Positions 46,820 through 56,032 of a stretch of 64,000 nucleotides of DNA are shown here, piece by piece. This DNA comes from Pseudobutyrivibrio sp. 49. Its GTDB lineage: Bacteria > Bacillota > Clostridia > Lachnospirales > Lachnospiraceae. The notes beneath the pieces were generated by a model. The model had not been told where the DNA came from and searched no databases. It saw nothing but the letters and a program-made list of their open reading frames with translations. The DNA is taken from positions 1-64,000 of the forward strand of contig NZ_FNDP01000008.1 of the NCBI RefSeq assembly GCF_900100545.1. Direction: 5' to 3'. Made by a program: the position numbers and the translations under genes. The first letter of the stretch is position 1; each line of letters opens with the position of its first letter.

Positions 46820-46865
46820 CCTACTAGGTTAGTAGGATAATACCAAAATAAAAGAACCAGGTCAA
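46820..46865 (-). promoter_or_regulatory. Promoter of the SsuABC-cooS operon with CCTA-type operator
   Basis: Minus strand TTGACC (46860-46865), a 17-nt spacer and TATTAT (46837-46842). Directly downstream, over the start site, is CCTACTAGGTTAGTAGG (46820-46836), 15 of 17 bases identical to the metY site. The -35 box lies in the larB terminator hairpin. Confidence 0.72.
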
Positions 46866-46877
46866 TAAACCTGGTTC
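46848..46877 (-). terminator. Terminator of larB
   Basis: GAACCAGGT (46854-46862) and ACCTGGTTC (46869-46877) form a perfect 9-bp stem. On the minus strand TTTTATTTTGG follows. The next operon's -35 box lies inside it. Confidence 0.8.
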
Positions 46878-46939
46878 CCACAATTTATGATAGCTGGGTA
46901 TCAATTATATTAATAACTATATTTTATCTCCACTCCACC

Positions 46940-47698
46940 TTATTGTAGTGGTTTGTTTTCATAGGTCTGTCGGTTAATTTGACTTGCCAGAACTCCGGCA
47001 CCATATCCATTATCGATATTTACTGTTGCAATACCGTTTGCGCAAGAATTTAACATAGTCAATAGTGCAGAAAGTCCATTAAAGCTAGCGCCGTAACCAA
47101 TTGAAGTTGGTGTGGCAATCACAGGACATTTCACAAGACCTGCAACGATACTTGCAAGTGCACCTTCCATTCCCGCAACAGTAATCACACAGCTGGCATC
47201 ATCAAACACGCTCATATTATTAAACAGCCTGTGAATACCACTGACACCTACATCAAAAAGACTAACCACGTTTGCTCCCATAAAAGATGCTACTTCCACC
47301 GCCTCTTTAGCTACTGGAATATCCGCAGTTCCTGCTGTACATACAACCACTTTTCCTATGTGTTTTTTATCTTCTTTTTCAATTTTTAAAATACCTGATT
47401 CTTCGTCAAACTGTAGCATAGGAAGTTCTTTTTTTAAGAATTCATACTGTTCCTTTGATGCTCTGGTTCCAAGGACTTCCCCATTTAACTCATATAGCTT
47501 TTTTAAAATCTCAAGAAGATATTCATCCTTTTTTCCACTACAAAAGACAACCTCAGGAAATCCCTGTCTTTGCTGGCGTCCAATATCAAGCCTTGCAAAT
47601 CCCATATCCTCGGTGCCATCAGGTGTAAGCAGTTTCTTTACATCTTCTTTAGAAAACTGTCCGTTTTCAAATCCACTTAATATTTCATCAATAGTCAT
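46940..47698 (-). CDS. larB: LarB-like nickel-pincer cofactor biosynthesis carboxylase
   Basis: A 252-residue cytoplasmic enzyme. An N-terminal helical part (EDMGFARLDIGRQQRQGFPE) precedes a PurE-like domain with VVCTAGTADIPVAKEAVEVA and VAGMEGALASIVAGLVKCPV. LarB carboxylates and hydrolyses nicotinic acid adenine dinucleotide as the first step of the nickel-pincer nucleotide, which normally also needs LarC and LarE. Neither is in the window. It sits just upstream of the cooS operon, in the same direction but with its own terminator, which gives a nickel theme to the region. Confidence 0.9.
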   Translation of the reverse strand: MTIDEILSGFENGQFSKEDVKKLLTPDGTEDMGFARLDIGRQQRQGFPEVVFCSGKKDEYLLEILKKLYELNGEVLGTRASKEQYEFLKKELPMLQFDEESGILKIEKEDKKHIGKVVVCTAGTADIPVAKEAVEVASFMGANVVSLFDVGVSGIHRLFNNMSVFDDASCVITVAGMEGALASIVAGLVKCPVIATPTSIGYGASFNGLSALLTMLNSCANGIATVNIDNGYGAGVLASQINRQTYENKPLQ

Positions 47699-47803
47699 GT
47701 CACTTCTCCACTAAGCAAATCAAAAGTATTGCAAGCAATCTCATTGTGCTTCTTATATATTCACTATACACCATGGAACTAACTCCAAGTCAAGTACATT
47801 TTA

Positions 47804-47832
47804 ATTAGCAACCTCTCTTACTCACTACATAT
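47804..47832 (-). repeat. Remnant copy of the 3' end of the 2H phosphoesterase gene
   Basis: About 30 bp here match the end of the phosphoesterase gene at 49123-49152 at 25 of 30 positions in the same orientation, including the stop codon context. The two copies flank the aldo/keto reductase gene. The rest of the 230-nt gap (47699-47930) shows no gene. Confidence 0.5.
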
Positions 47833-47930
47833 AATAACAAAAAAAAGTAATACATAAATCAACAAACAATTAGTCGCTCAAAAATATATGTGATATATTT
47901 AGATTAATAATTTGTAAAAGGAGATTATGT

Positions 47931-49061
47931 ATGGGCGAAAAATATTTTGGTGAAGACACACCTAAGCTGGGGTTTGGACTAATGCGATTACCAAAGGAAG
48001 CTGGCAATCCTTCAAAGATTGATATCGAACAGACCAAGAAAATGGTAGATATGTTTATGGAGGCTGGACTAACTTATTTTGATACCGCTTTTGTATACGA
48101 TGGTGGCGAATCTGAGAAGGCCGCAAAGATAGCTCTCGTGGACAGATATCCTAGAGAAAGCTACACTCTTGCCACAAAGCTTGGAGCATTTGCAGCTCAT
48201 GATGAAGAAAGCGCAAAACAGGAGCTTCTTACCAGCTTGGAGCGTACTGGTGCAGGCTACATTGATTACTATCTGCTCCATGCTCTCTCAGAAGGAAACT
48301 TAAAAAAATACGAAGAATGGCACCTTTGGGACTACGTAAAAGAGATGAAAGAAAAAGGCCTTATCAAGCACTATGGCTTTTCTTTCCACGATACACCTGA
48401 GCGTTTAGATGAAATTCTTACAGCTCATCCAGATGCAGAATTCGTTCAGCTTCAGATTAACTATGCTGACTGGAACAATCCTAATGTACAGTCCAGAGGC
48501 TGCTACGAAGTAGCTAGAAAGCACGGAAAATCTATCGTGGTTATGGAACCAATCAAAGGTGGTACACTGGCAAATCCTCCAGCTGCAGTCCGTGAGCTTT
48601 TAAAGGGAGCAAATCCTAACACAAGTATTGCATCATGGGCAATCCGCTTCGTTGCATCCTTAGATGGTATTATCACTGTACTTTCTGGAATGTCTAATGT
48701 GGAGCAGATGGCTGATAACCTTTCATATATGAGTAGCTTTAAGCCTCTATCCGATGAAGAACAGCAGGTTATTTCAAAAGCGCAGGATATACTTGATAGC
48801 ATTGATTCTATTCCTTGTACATCATGTCACTACTGTACAGACGGCTGCCCTATGCAGATTCCTATTCCAGAGATTTTCTCTGCCAGAAACAAACAGCTTA
48901 TTTGGGAACAAATTGAAGCCGGTAAACAGGATTACGAAAAGGCAACTAAAGATCGTGGCATTGCTAGCGCATGTGTTCAGTGTGGACAGTGCGAAAGCGT
49001 TTGTCCTCAGCACATAAATATTATTGAAAGACTTCAGGATTGCGCCAGCGTATTTGAATAA
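47931..49061 (+). CDS. Aldo/keto reductase with C-terminal 4Fe-4S ferredoxin domain
   Basis: A 376-residue cytoplasmic protein. The N-terminal barrel has GFGLMRLPKEAGNPSKID, the catalytic Tyr region TYFDTAFVYDGG, ATKLGAF and YIDYYLLHALSEGN. The C-terminus has two cluster motifs, CTSCHYCTDGCP (about 296) and CVQCGQCESVCP (about 347), so electrons may pass between the barrel and FeS clusters. This architecture is common in anaerobes, where the physiological substrate is mostly unknown. AAAGGAG precedes the start. It is monocistronic with a strong terminator. Confidence 0.9.
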   Translation: MGEKYFGEDTPKLGFGLMRLPKEAGNPSKIDIEQTKKMVDMFMEAGLTYFDTAFVYDGGESEKAAKIALVDRYPRESYTLATKLGAFAAHDEESAKQELLTSLERTGAGYIDYYLLHALSEGNLKKYEEWHLWDYVKEMKEKGLIKHYGFSFHDTPERLDEILTAHPDAEFVQLQINYADWNNPNVQSRGCYEVARKHGKSIVVMEPIKGGTLANPPAAVRELLKGANPNTSIASWAIRFVASLDGIITVLSGMSNVEQMADNLSYMSSFKPLSDEEQQVISKAQDILDSIDSIPCTSCHYCTDGCPMQIPIPEIFSARNKQLIWEQIEAGKQDYEKATKDRGIASACVQCGQCESVCPQHINIIERLQDCASVFE

Positions 49062-49064
49062 AAA

Positions 49065-49100
49065 ACAAGAACCATCAGCAAAATAGCTGATGGTTCTTGT
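49065..49100 (+). terminator. Terminator of the aldo/keto reductase gene
   Basis: ACAAGAACCATCAGC (49065-49079) and GCTGATGGTTCTTGT (49086-49100) form a perfect 15-bp stem with a 6-nt loop. The T-run on plus is short. Confidence 0.8.
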
Positions 49101-49136
49101 TCATCTCTTATTGCAAATTATTACTAGCAACCTTTC

Positions 49137-49667
49137 TTACTCGTTACATACACTAATTCTCAGAATATCCCTATGTGGATTAGTCTTAGCAACACCTATT
49201 TCTTCTATCTTCGCCTCCATAGGCACAAAGGATTTCTGCAAATATGAAAATGCCTCCCGCATCTGCTCTGGTTCAAGGGTCTTGCCAAGAGTGATGTGTG
49301 GCATCCAGGAATATGGCTGATAATATTTACTAAATGATATCCCCTCTACATCTTTCAATGCAGCATATAACTTTGTCTGCATATCCATTAGATATTCATT
49401 TATAACAGGGGATGCATAGATTACCCCAGGAAGAATCTGCCCTAAAGTAGGAATCAGAATTTCTCCTGCCAATAGTGTTTTCATCACAGCAGAAGCCTTC
49501 TCCACTACCGCATCCTCATCCCTGGCCTCTATACTAAGAACAGTAAGATGTGGTGGTACATTATTATCTGGCATAAAGTTATTTCCGCAAGCTTTTGCCA
49601 CCCCATCCACATATCCAGATAAAGTCTTATTTGTTTTTTCATCAAAATATGCTGATATTAAGTACAT
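49137..49667 (-). CDS. 2H phosphoesterase (2'-5' RNA ligase-like)
   Basis: A 176-residue soluble protein of the 2H superfamily. The two catalytic HxT motifs are clear: PPHLTVL at about 42-48 and MPHITLG at about 125-131, about 80 residues apart as in the family. Such proteins cleave or form 2',3'-cyclic phosphate or 2'-5' bonds in RNA. The cellular role here is unknown. GGGGAG lies before the start, inside the end of a truncated helix-turn-helix gene 3 nt upstream, so translation may be coupled. Confidence 0.82.
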   Translation of the reverse strand: MYLISAYFDEKTNKTLSGYVDGVAKACGNNFMPDNNVPPHLTVLSIEARDEDAVVEKASAVMKTLLAGEILIPTLGQILPGVIYASPVINEYLMDMQTKLYAALKDVEGISFSKYYQPYSWMPHITLGKTLEPEQMREAFSYLQKSFVPMEAKIEEIGVAKTNPHRDILRISVCNE

Positions 49668-49670
49668 ATT

Positions 49671-49871
49671 CTACTCCCCACACAAATCCTCTGGTCTGCA
49701 TTTCAATACTTTACTTAATGATAAAACTGTAGCTGCGACCGCCTTATTTATATCCTTAGCACCTATTTCATACTGCTGCAAGGTTCTCAGATTAATCCCT
49801 GCTTCCCTGGCTAATTCACTCTGTGACAATCCATAAAGCTTTCTCTGGCACCCATATCTCTGGATACTTTC
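49671..49871 (-). pseudogene. XRE-type helix-turn-helix gene, 5'-truncated
   Basis: An open frame of 66 codons without a start codon reads RKLYGLSQSELAREAGINLR then TLQQYEIGAKDINKA and ends with LKCRPEDLCGE. This is the second half of a Cro/C1-type helix-turn-helix and its following helix. Upstream the frame meets a stop (49872-49874). It was probably part of a small regulator co-transcribed with the phosphoesterase. Confidence 0.65.
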
Positions 49872-49946
49872 TTAGGATAATAATCATCATAGTCTACAGG
49901 AAAAGCCAGCCATGGCTTCCATGACTGACTTCAAAATAATCATATC
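49872..49946 (-). pseudogene. Remnant of an unidentified coding sequence
   Basis: One minus-strand frame reads WKPWLAFPVDYDDYYPKKVS and another YDYFEVSHGS just upstream. Together they look like the decayed end of a small protein, broken by frameshifts and running into the XRE fragment. I do not recognise the family. Confidence 0.35.
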
Positions 49947-52190
49947 CTATTGTATGTCTATAGTTACACTTCCCACACTTCCGGTTCCATTGAAACCAAA
50001 CTCTGTGCTAGCGCCATTAGAAAGGCTTGAATTCCATTCTGCAGGAGTAATTACATAATAATCTCCTGATTCCTTCATGTTTACACTCCAGATTGAATCA
50101 ATCTTTACTTCACTCTTCTTAAGTTTGATTGTCCAACCATTTACAGTCTTTCCTGTAGTATTTGAAACCTTAACAGTAGCTGTGTAACCTGAGCCCCAGC
50201 TATTAATTCTTATAGATGCCTCAAGACCTGAAGCTGCAGCTGAAGGTGTAGGTGTTGGCTGCTGTGTAGGCACTGGTGTTGGAGTAGGTGTTGGTGTTGG
50301 CTGAGCAGTGCTGTTATCTACTGGCTCAAAAATCCACTCCTGATTTGGATTTCCATAATATAACCACTGACATACATTTGCTCCATCGTTCTTCTTGTGC
50401 TCATATACATCCACATACTTGGTTGCACTAGAAACCTTTGTGCCAAGTGTATAAACACCTGATTTCTTTGTATTCTTTACAACAAACTTCTGAGCATCAC
50501 CTGAGTAACCATGATAGATACCAATGTTTGCGCCATCAACATTTTCTGCGTTAGCAACGTCAAGCATAAAGCTGCCAAGGCCAGATGTTAATGTGATATA
50601 TCCATCAGATGTGTTTGTAACATACCACTTCTGTCCATCTGCACCTGTACCTGTGCTGATGCATACATTAGTTGCAGCTGCTGCCTTGTTGCCTTCAACT
50701 GTAAGATACTTCTGAGAATTTGTATTCTTTAAGTAGTACCATCCATTTGAAATGCTTGCTGTTGAATTCGTATTTACGTTAGCACTTGTTGTAGGTGTTG
50801 TAGTTGGTGTAGGTGTAGGCTGTACTGTTGTGCCACTTGCAGGAGTGAACTGCCAGTAATTGAAGTTCATAAGTGAACCGCTGCCGCCCTTAAATACAAA
50901 GTAAAGGTCATGCTTACCTGTTGCACCGCTTATGTCACAGGTCTTTGTAACATATGACTGCCATCCAGCTGTCTTTGCAACGTCAACTGTACCAATTAAT
51001 CTTCCGCTTGTTGAATCAAGACGAAGTTCGATTCTTCCACCGCCATAGGCTGAAGCAACGCGTGCTGAGAAGGATTTTGCTCCATTTCCAAAATCTACAT
51101 TCTTAACCTTAATCCAATCACCGTTCTCGATGTATGAAACATTCTGTGTTCCCTCGCCGCAGGCTTCTGTCTTAACACCTGATGAGTAGCAGATTGTCTC
51201 AGCCTCTGTCTTGAGGTATGGGTTAAGTGTAGCGATAGCACTTGGGCCTGATGTAGACATCTTTATAGTAGGAATGCTGCCATCTGGATTGTACTTAAAC
51301 TCTTCTACTGCTACTGAACGGGCAAATCCACTACCACCTGGCAGGGCTCCATTATGGTAGAAGAAATATGAATGTCCCTTGAAATCTACAATACCAGAGT
51401 GATTTGTAAAGCTCCTGCCCTCTGTAGGCATGATTACACCGCGATATGTCCAAGGACCTGTTGGTGATGTACTTGTAGAGTATGCAATGTGCTCTGGAAT
51501 TCCACCGCCAGAGAATACCATGTAGTAAAGATTTCCTCTCTTATAGAACCAAGGTCCTTCCTCATAAGAGCTGCTTCTTCCAGCATAATAGCCAAATGAA
51601 TTAGCTGTGAGATTAACCTTATTGATTCCTCCTGAATAAGAGGTCATATTAGGATTAAGTTTTACATAGCATAAGTTTGGATTTCCAAAATAAAGATATG
51701 CCTGACCATTTGAATCAACATAAACTGTTGGATCAATAAAGCCATAGCCCTGACACAAAGGTCTGCCGATAGCATCCTTGAATGGACCAGTTGGGCTGTC
51801 AGATACAGCCACACCAATAGAATTTCCACCCTGCTTTGCAACTACAGGGCAATAGTAATAGAACTTTCCGTTTCGCTCTACTACCTGTCCAGCCCAGGCA
51901 TCAGACTTTGCCCAGCTGAATGTGTTAAGTGAGCATACCACGCCATGGTCAGTCCAGTTAACCATGTCTTTAGTAGAATAGCAGTGCCAGTCTCTCATGT
52001 CGTAATAGCTGGCGCCGTCCTCATCATGTCCTGTGTAGACATAAAGAGTGTCTCCATAGACCATAGGTGCTGGATCTGTGGAGTAGATTGTTTGTACGAT
52101 TGGATTGTCAGCTTTTGCCACTGCTGGATTTAGACCAGTCAAAACAAGAGCTGCCGCAAGCAACCCAATCAAACCCCCTCTTTTTTTCAT
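49947..52190 (-). CDS. Secreted GH43 glycosidase with CBM6, CBM13 and CBM2-type modules
   Basis: A 747-residue secreted enzyme, start at 52190 after AAAGGGAG, with a signal peptide ending near AVAKADN. The GH43 five-blade propeller carries STDPAPMVYGD (Asp base), FIDPTVYVD (Asp) and YEEGPWFYK (Glu acid). A CBM6-like module follows (KTEAETICYSSGVKTE to NFNYWQFTP), a Pro-Thr linker, a ricin-type CBM13 (WYYLKNTNSQKYLTVEG), a second linker, and a C-terminal CBM2-like module (GWTIKLKKSEVKIDSIWSV). It probably removes arabinose or xylose from xylan or arabinan. The CBM2 suggests attachment to cellulose or xylan. Exact specificity unknown. Confidence 0.88.
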   Translation of the reverse strand: MKKRGGLIGLLAAALVLTGLNPAVAKADNPIVQTIYSTDPAPMVYGDTLYVYTGHDEDGASYYDMRDWHCYSTKDMVNWTDHGVVCSLNTFSWAKSDAWAGQVVERNGKFYYYCPVVAKQGGNSIGVAVSDSPTGPFKDAIGRPLCQGYGFIDPTVYVDSNGQAYLYFGNPNLCYVKLNPNMTSYSGGINKVNLTANSFGYYAGRSSSYEEGPWFYKRGNLYYMVFSGGGIPEHIAYSTSTSPTGPWTYRGVIMPTEGRSFTNHSGIVDFKGHSYFFYHNGALPGGSGFARSVAVEEFKYNPDGSIPTIKMSTSGPSAIATLNPYLKTEAETICYSSGVKTEACGEGTQNVSYIENGDWIKVKNVDFGNGAKSFSARVASAYGGGRIELRLDSTSGRLIGTVDVAKTAGWQSYVTKTCDISGATGKHDLYFVFKGGSGSLMNFNYWQFTPASGTTVQPTPTPTTTPTTSANVNTNSTASISNGWYYLKNTNSQKYLTVEGNKAAAATNVCISTGTGADGQKWYVTNTSDGYITLTSGLGSFMLDVANAENVDGANIGIYHGYSGDAQKFVVKNTKKSGVYTLGTKVSSATKYVDVYEHKKNDGANVCQWLYYGNPNQEWIFEPVDNSTAQPTPTPTPTPVPTQQPTPTPSAAASGLEASIRINSWGSGYTATVKVSNTTGKTVNGWTIKLKKSEVKIDSIWSVNMKESGDYYVITPAEWNSSLSNGASTEFGFNGTGSVGSVTIDIQ

Positions 52191-52284
52191 TTTTTCTCCC
52201 TTTCTCTCCCCCTTATTATTTTTATCATAACTCCCAGTGTGTATATTATACCACACTCGTGTTTTAATTATCCATAAGCTGAAT

Positions 52285-52312
52285 ATTAAAAAAGGAGTCC
52301 TTAAGGGACTCC
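52285..52312 (-). terminator. Terminator of the FNT gene
   Basis: GGAGTCC (52294-52300) and GGACTCC (52306-52312). On the minus strand TTTTTTAATATTC follows. Confidence 0.88.
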
Positions 52313-52320
52313 ATATTACA

Positions 52321-52938
52321 TCAACATTTCTTTACAAAATGATTAGCTGCAATTCCTCCTACCGCATTTCCGATAGTGATAATCAATAATCTGATAAACA
52401 TATCTTTAGAATAATTTCCTGCCATGTTGTAGTAGAACATATCTGCAACACAGTGTTCTGAACCCACAAGTATAAATCCCATCACAGAAAGAATAATTGC
52501 CACGTATTTTCCAAGTACATGTTCATTCTTCTTATACTCATCCACTCCAATGAAAATGAAAATATTACAAATAATGCCAAGCATAAACAAACTCAGGTAA
52601 GAATCCTGATTTTTAATTTGGCACAGGCCTACCGCCTTCTCATATAGTCCTCCATAAACTCTGGTATTTTTAATAATAAAGGTAAGAATAAATGAACCAA
52701 TAAAATTACCGCACCAAATCAGTACAATATTAATAAGATTATTTTTCACCTTACCTTCCAGCACGTAGCAAACTTTACCTGTAAATAAACTGAAGTTCAT
52801 TGTTAAAACTAAAAATAATCCGATGCTGAAAAGTGCTGAGCCCACAATTTTATTGTCCACGGAGAGGAAAATCATTCCTCCAAGACCAATAGAAAAGCCG
52901 GCAAGAATTGAAGTTAGAATAGTTTTCTTATAATCCAT
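52321..52938 (-). CDS. Formate/nitrite transporter (FNT) family channel
   Basis: A 205-residue membrane protein with six predicted helices, shorter than the usual 250-280 residues mainly in loops and termini. FNT marks: FLVLTMNFSLFTGKVCY (first half) and GSEHCVADMFYYN, in which the conserved His of the selectivity region is present. The NFSLFTG and GSEHCVAD segments correspond to the broken-helix loops. It may export formate from fermentation, or carry hydrosulfide or nitrite. The start at 52938 has GGGGG as RBS, held in a hairpin (52951-52980). Confidence 0.8.
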   Translation of the reverse strand: MDYKKTILTSILAGFSIGLGGMIFLSVDNKIVGSALFSIGLFLVLTMNFSLFTGKVCYVLEGKVKNNLINIVLIWCGNFIGSFILTFIIKNTRVYGGLYEKAVGLCQIKNQDSYLSLFMLGIICNIFIFIGVDEYKKNEHVLGKYVAIILSVMGFILVGSEHCVADMFYYNMAGNYSKDMFIRLLIITIGNAVGGIAANHFVKKC

Positions 52939-52950
52939 AACAAAAATCCC

Positions 52951-52987
52951 CCTACACTGTCTCCCAACAATATAGGGGTATTATATC
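52951..52987 (-). promoter_or_regulatory. FNT -10 box and RBS-sequestering hairpin
   Basis: A minus-strand TATAAT (52982-52987) is followed by CCCCTA (52980-52975), which can pair with TAGGGG (52956-52951), the ribosome binding site. The mRNA would begin near the first arm, so the RBS may be hidden until the stem is opened. Confidence 0.45.
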
Positions 52988-53026
52988 CTTCCTTTGTGAA
53001 TATTTAATGTTACACAATTAGTTAAA

Positions 53027-54340
<1,314 letters not shown>

Positions 54341-54351
54341 TCAAAAAGTTT

Positions 54352-54469
54352 AGAACTCCTTTTTTAAGAGGTAGCAACTCTGTGAAATAAAAAAGGAGTT
54401 CTGCAATGATCCACACGGTTAGATGTTTCTAACCAAGAGTAGAATAGCAGAACTTCTTTGATTACTCAA
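54352..54469 (-). promoter_or_regulatory. Enolase promoter and leader with competing hairpins
   Basis: Minus-strand promoter TTGAGT (54464-54469), 17-nt spacer, TATTCT (54441-54446). In the leader GGTTAG/CTAACC (54417-54434) forms one hairpin, and 54389-54402 pairs perfectly over 14 bp with 54352-54365, ending 26 nt before the start codon. The same segment 54389-54404 can instead pair with GCAGAACTTCT (54448-54458) in a read-through transcript from ldh, giving a hairpin followed by six Ts. This looks like a terminator/antiterminator switch. Confidence 0.6.
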
Positions 54470-54505
54470 GAAATCTATTTAGTTTTTATTGATTATTTTT
54501 ATCGA

Positions 54506-55453
54506 TTAGAAGGCTTCCTCTAAAACCTGCTTCAAAGTATCACCTGAAGCCTTAAGCGCAGCCTTCTCTTCATCACTTAGTCTGATTGGAACAGAACCCT
54601 CCACTCCATTTCTACCAACTATTGCTGGCATACTAAGTGCCACGCCATCAATTCCAAAGTCTCCATGCTGGATGCTTGAAATAGGGAGGATTGATTTCTC
54701 ATCACGTATAATTGCCTCGCAGATTCTGCGAACACTCATTGCGATTCCGTAATAAGTAGCTCCCTTCTTTTCAATAATGCCGTAAGCACTATTCTTAACA
54801 TCCTCTGCAATTCTCTTCATTGATTTCTCATGCTCGAAATGTCCTCTCATCTCACAGAAATCATTGATAGGAATTCCAGATACATTTGCTGATGACCATG
54901 CTGCTATCTCGCTGTCACCGTGCTCTCCAATAATAAAGGCGTGAACAGAACGGCTGTCTACATCAAGATGCTCGCCTAATAAGTATTTAAATCTGGCTGT
55001 ATCAAGAACTGTACCTGAACCAAATACTCTGTTCTCTGGGAAACCACTAAGCTTTGCAGCTACTGATGTAAGAATATCAACAGGATTGGCAACAATAAGA
55101 AGAATTCCATCCTTATTGTATTTTGTAATCTCAGGAATAATTGATTTAAAGATTCCTACATTCTTCTTTACAAGATCAAGTCTTGTCTCACCAGGCTTCT
55201 GTCCTGCACCGGCAGTAACAACTACAACTGCTGCGTCCCCAGCATCCTTGTAATCTCCTGCATATATAGACATTGGCTTTGCAAAAGGTAAACCATGACT
55301 GATATCAAGTGCCTCGCCCTCTGCCTTGTCCTTGTTCACATCAATGAGAACCATCTCAGAAAACAATCCGCTTTCCATTAGTGCAAAGGCTGACGCTGAA
55401 CCAACAAATCCACAACCTACAACTGCAACTTTTCTTTCATTTAACTTACTCAT
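54506..55453 (-). CDS. ldh: L-lactate dehydrogenase
   Basis: A 315-residue NAD enzyme reducing pyruvate to lactate. The ATG at 55453 (MSKLNERKVAVVGCGFVGSA) follows AGGAGG; the longer frame is not needed. The Rossmann GxGxxG, substrate Arg in GAGQKPGETRLDL (mobile loop) and catalytic His in IIGEHGDSEIA are present. Malate dehydrogenase is less likely because the loop has the Gln of lactate dehydrogenases (GQKPGETR). No strong terminator follows, so read-through into the enolase leader is possible. Confidence 0.93.
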   Translation of the reverse strand: MSKLNERKVAVVGCGFVGSASAFALMESGLFSEMVLIDVNKDKAEGEALDISHGLPFAKPMSIYAGDYKDAGDAAVVVVTAGAGQKPGETRLDLVKKNVGIFKSIIPEITKYNKDGILLIVANPVDILTSVAAKLSGFPENRVFGSGTVLDTARFKYLLGEHLDVDSRSVHAFIIGEHGDSEIAAWSSANVSGIPINDFCEMRGHFEHEKSMKRIAEDVKNSAYGIIEKKGATYYGIAMSVRRICEAIIRDEKSILPISSIQHGDFGIDGVALSMPAIVGRNGVEGSVPIRLSDEEKAALKASGDTLKQVLEEAF

Positions 55454-55550
55454 GATTTTACCTCCTATGTTTTTCTTTATTCTCCTACATCTTAACCTAA
55501 GAGGCAATAGCTATGAGTTGCATTTGCAACTTTTAAAGTGATAACATTTC

Positions 55551-56006
55551 TCAGTTAAACTGAATTACAGCCTCAAGAGTTCTTACAAACTCCTCAAGAC
55601 CAGCCTTATCTTCATCTGAAAATCTATTGAGGCTTGGGCTATCAATATCTAACACACCTACAACCTTGCCATCCTTATGAATAGGAACTACTATCTCAGA
55701 ATTGGATGCACAGTCACATGCAATATGTCCCGGGAATTCGTGGACGTTTGGAACTACAAGTGTTTCATCCTTTTCAGCTGCTGTTCCACATACGCCCTTT
55801 CCAAGAGCAATTCTTATGCAGGCAACCTTTCCCTGAAATGGTCCAAGTAATAAAGAACCGTTATTCATCAAATAAAAACCTGCCCAGTTTAAATCATCTA
55901 AATTTTCATTTATAAGTGCAGAAGCATTTGAAAGCACAGGAAGGTAGTTTGGCTCATCCTCTGCCAAAGCTTTTAATTGTTCTGAAAGTAATTTGTAATC
56001 TGTCAT
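55551..56006 (-). CDS. msrC: Free methionine-(R)-sulfoxide reductase (GAF domain)
   Basis: A 151-residue single GAF domain of the fRMsr family. The Cys positions used in catalysis are present: Cys in GKVACIRIALGKGVCGTAAE and in FPGHIACDCASNSE, which has an extra Cys next to the usual one. FAGFYL-type start WAGFYLMNNGSLLLGPF and VGVLDIDSPSLNRFSDEDK complete the family pattern. It repairs free methionine oxidised by oxygen stress. It lies 26 nt downstream of nhaC. Confidence 0.9.
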   Translation of the reverse strand: MTDYKLLSEQLKALAEDEPNYLPVLSNASALINENLDDLNWAGFYLMNNGSLLLGPFQGKVACIRIALGKGVCGTAAEKDETLVVPNVHEFPGHIACDCASNSEIVVPIHKDGKVVGVLDIDSPSLNRFSDEDKAGLEEFVRTLEAVIQFN

Positions 56007-56032
56007 TTTTCCTCTACGCTCGTACTCTTTAA

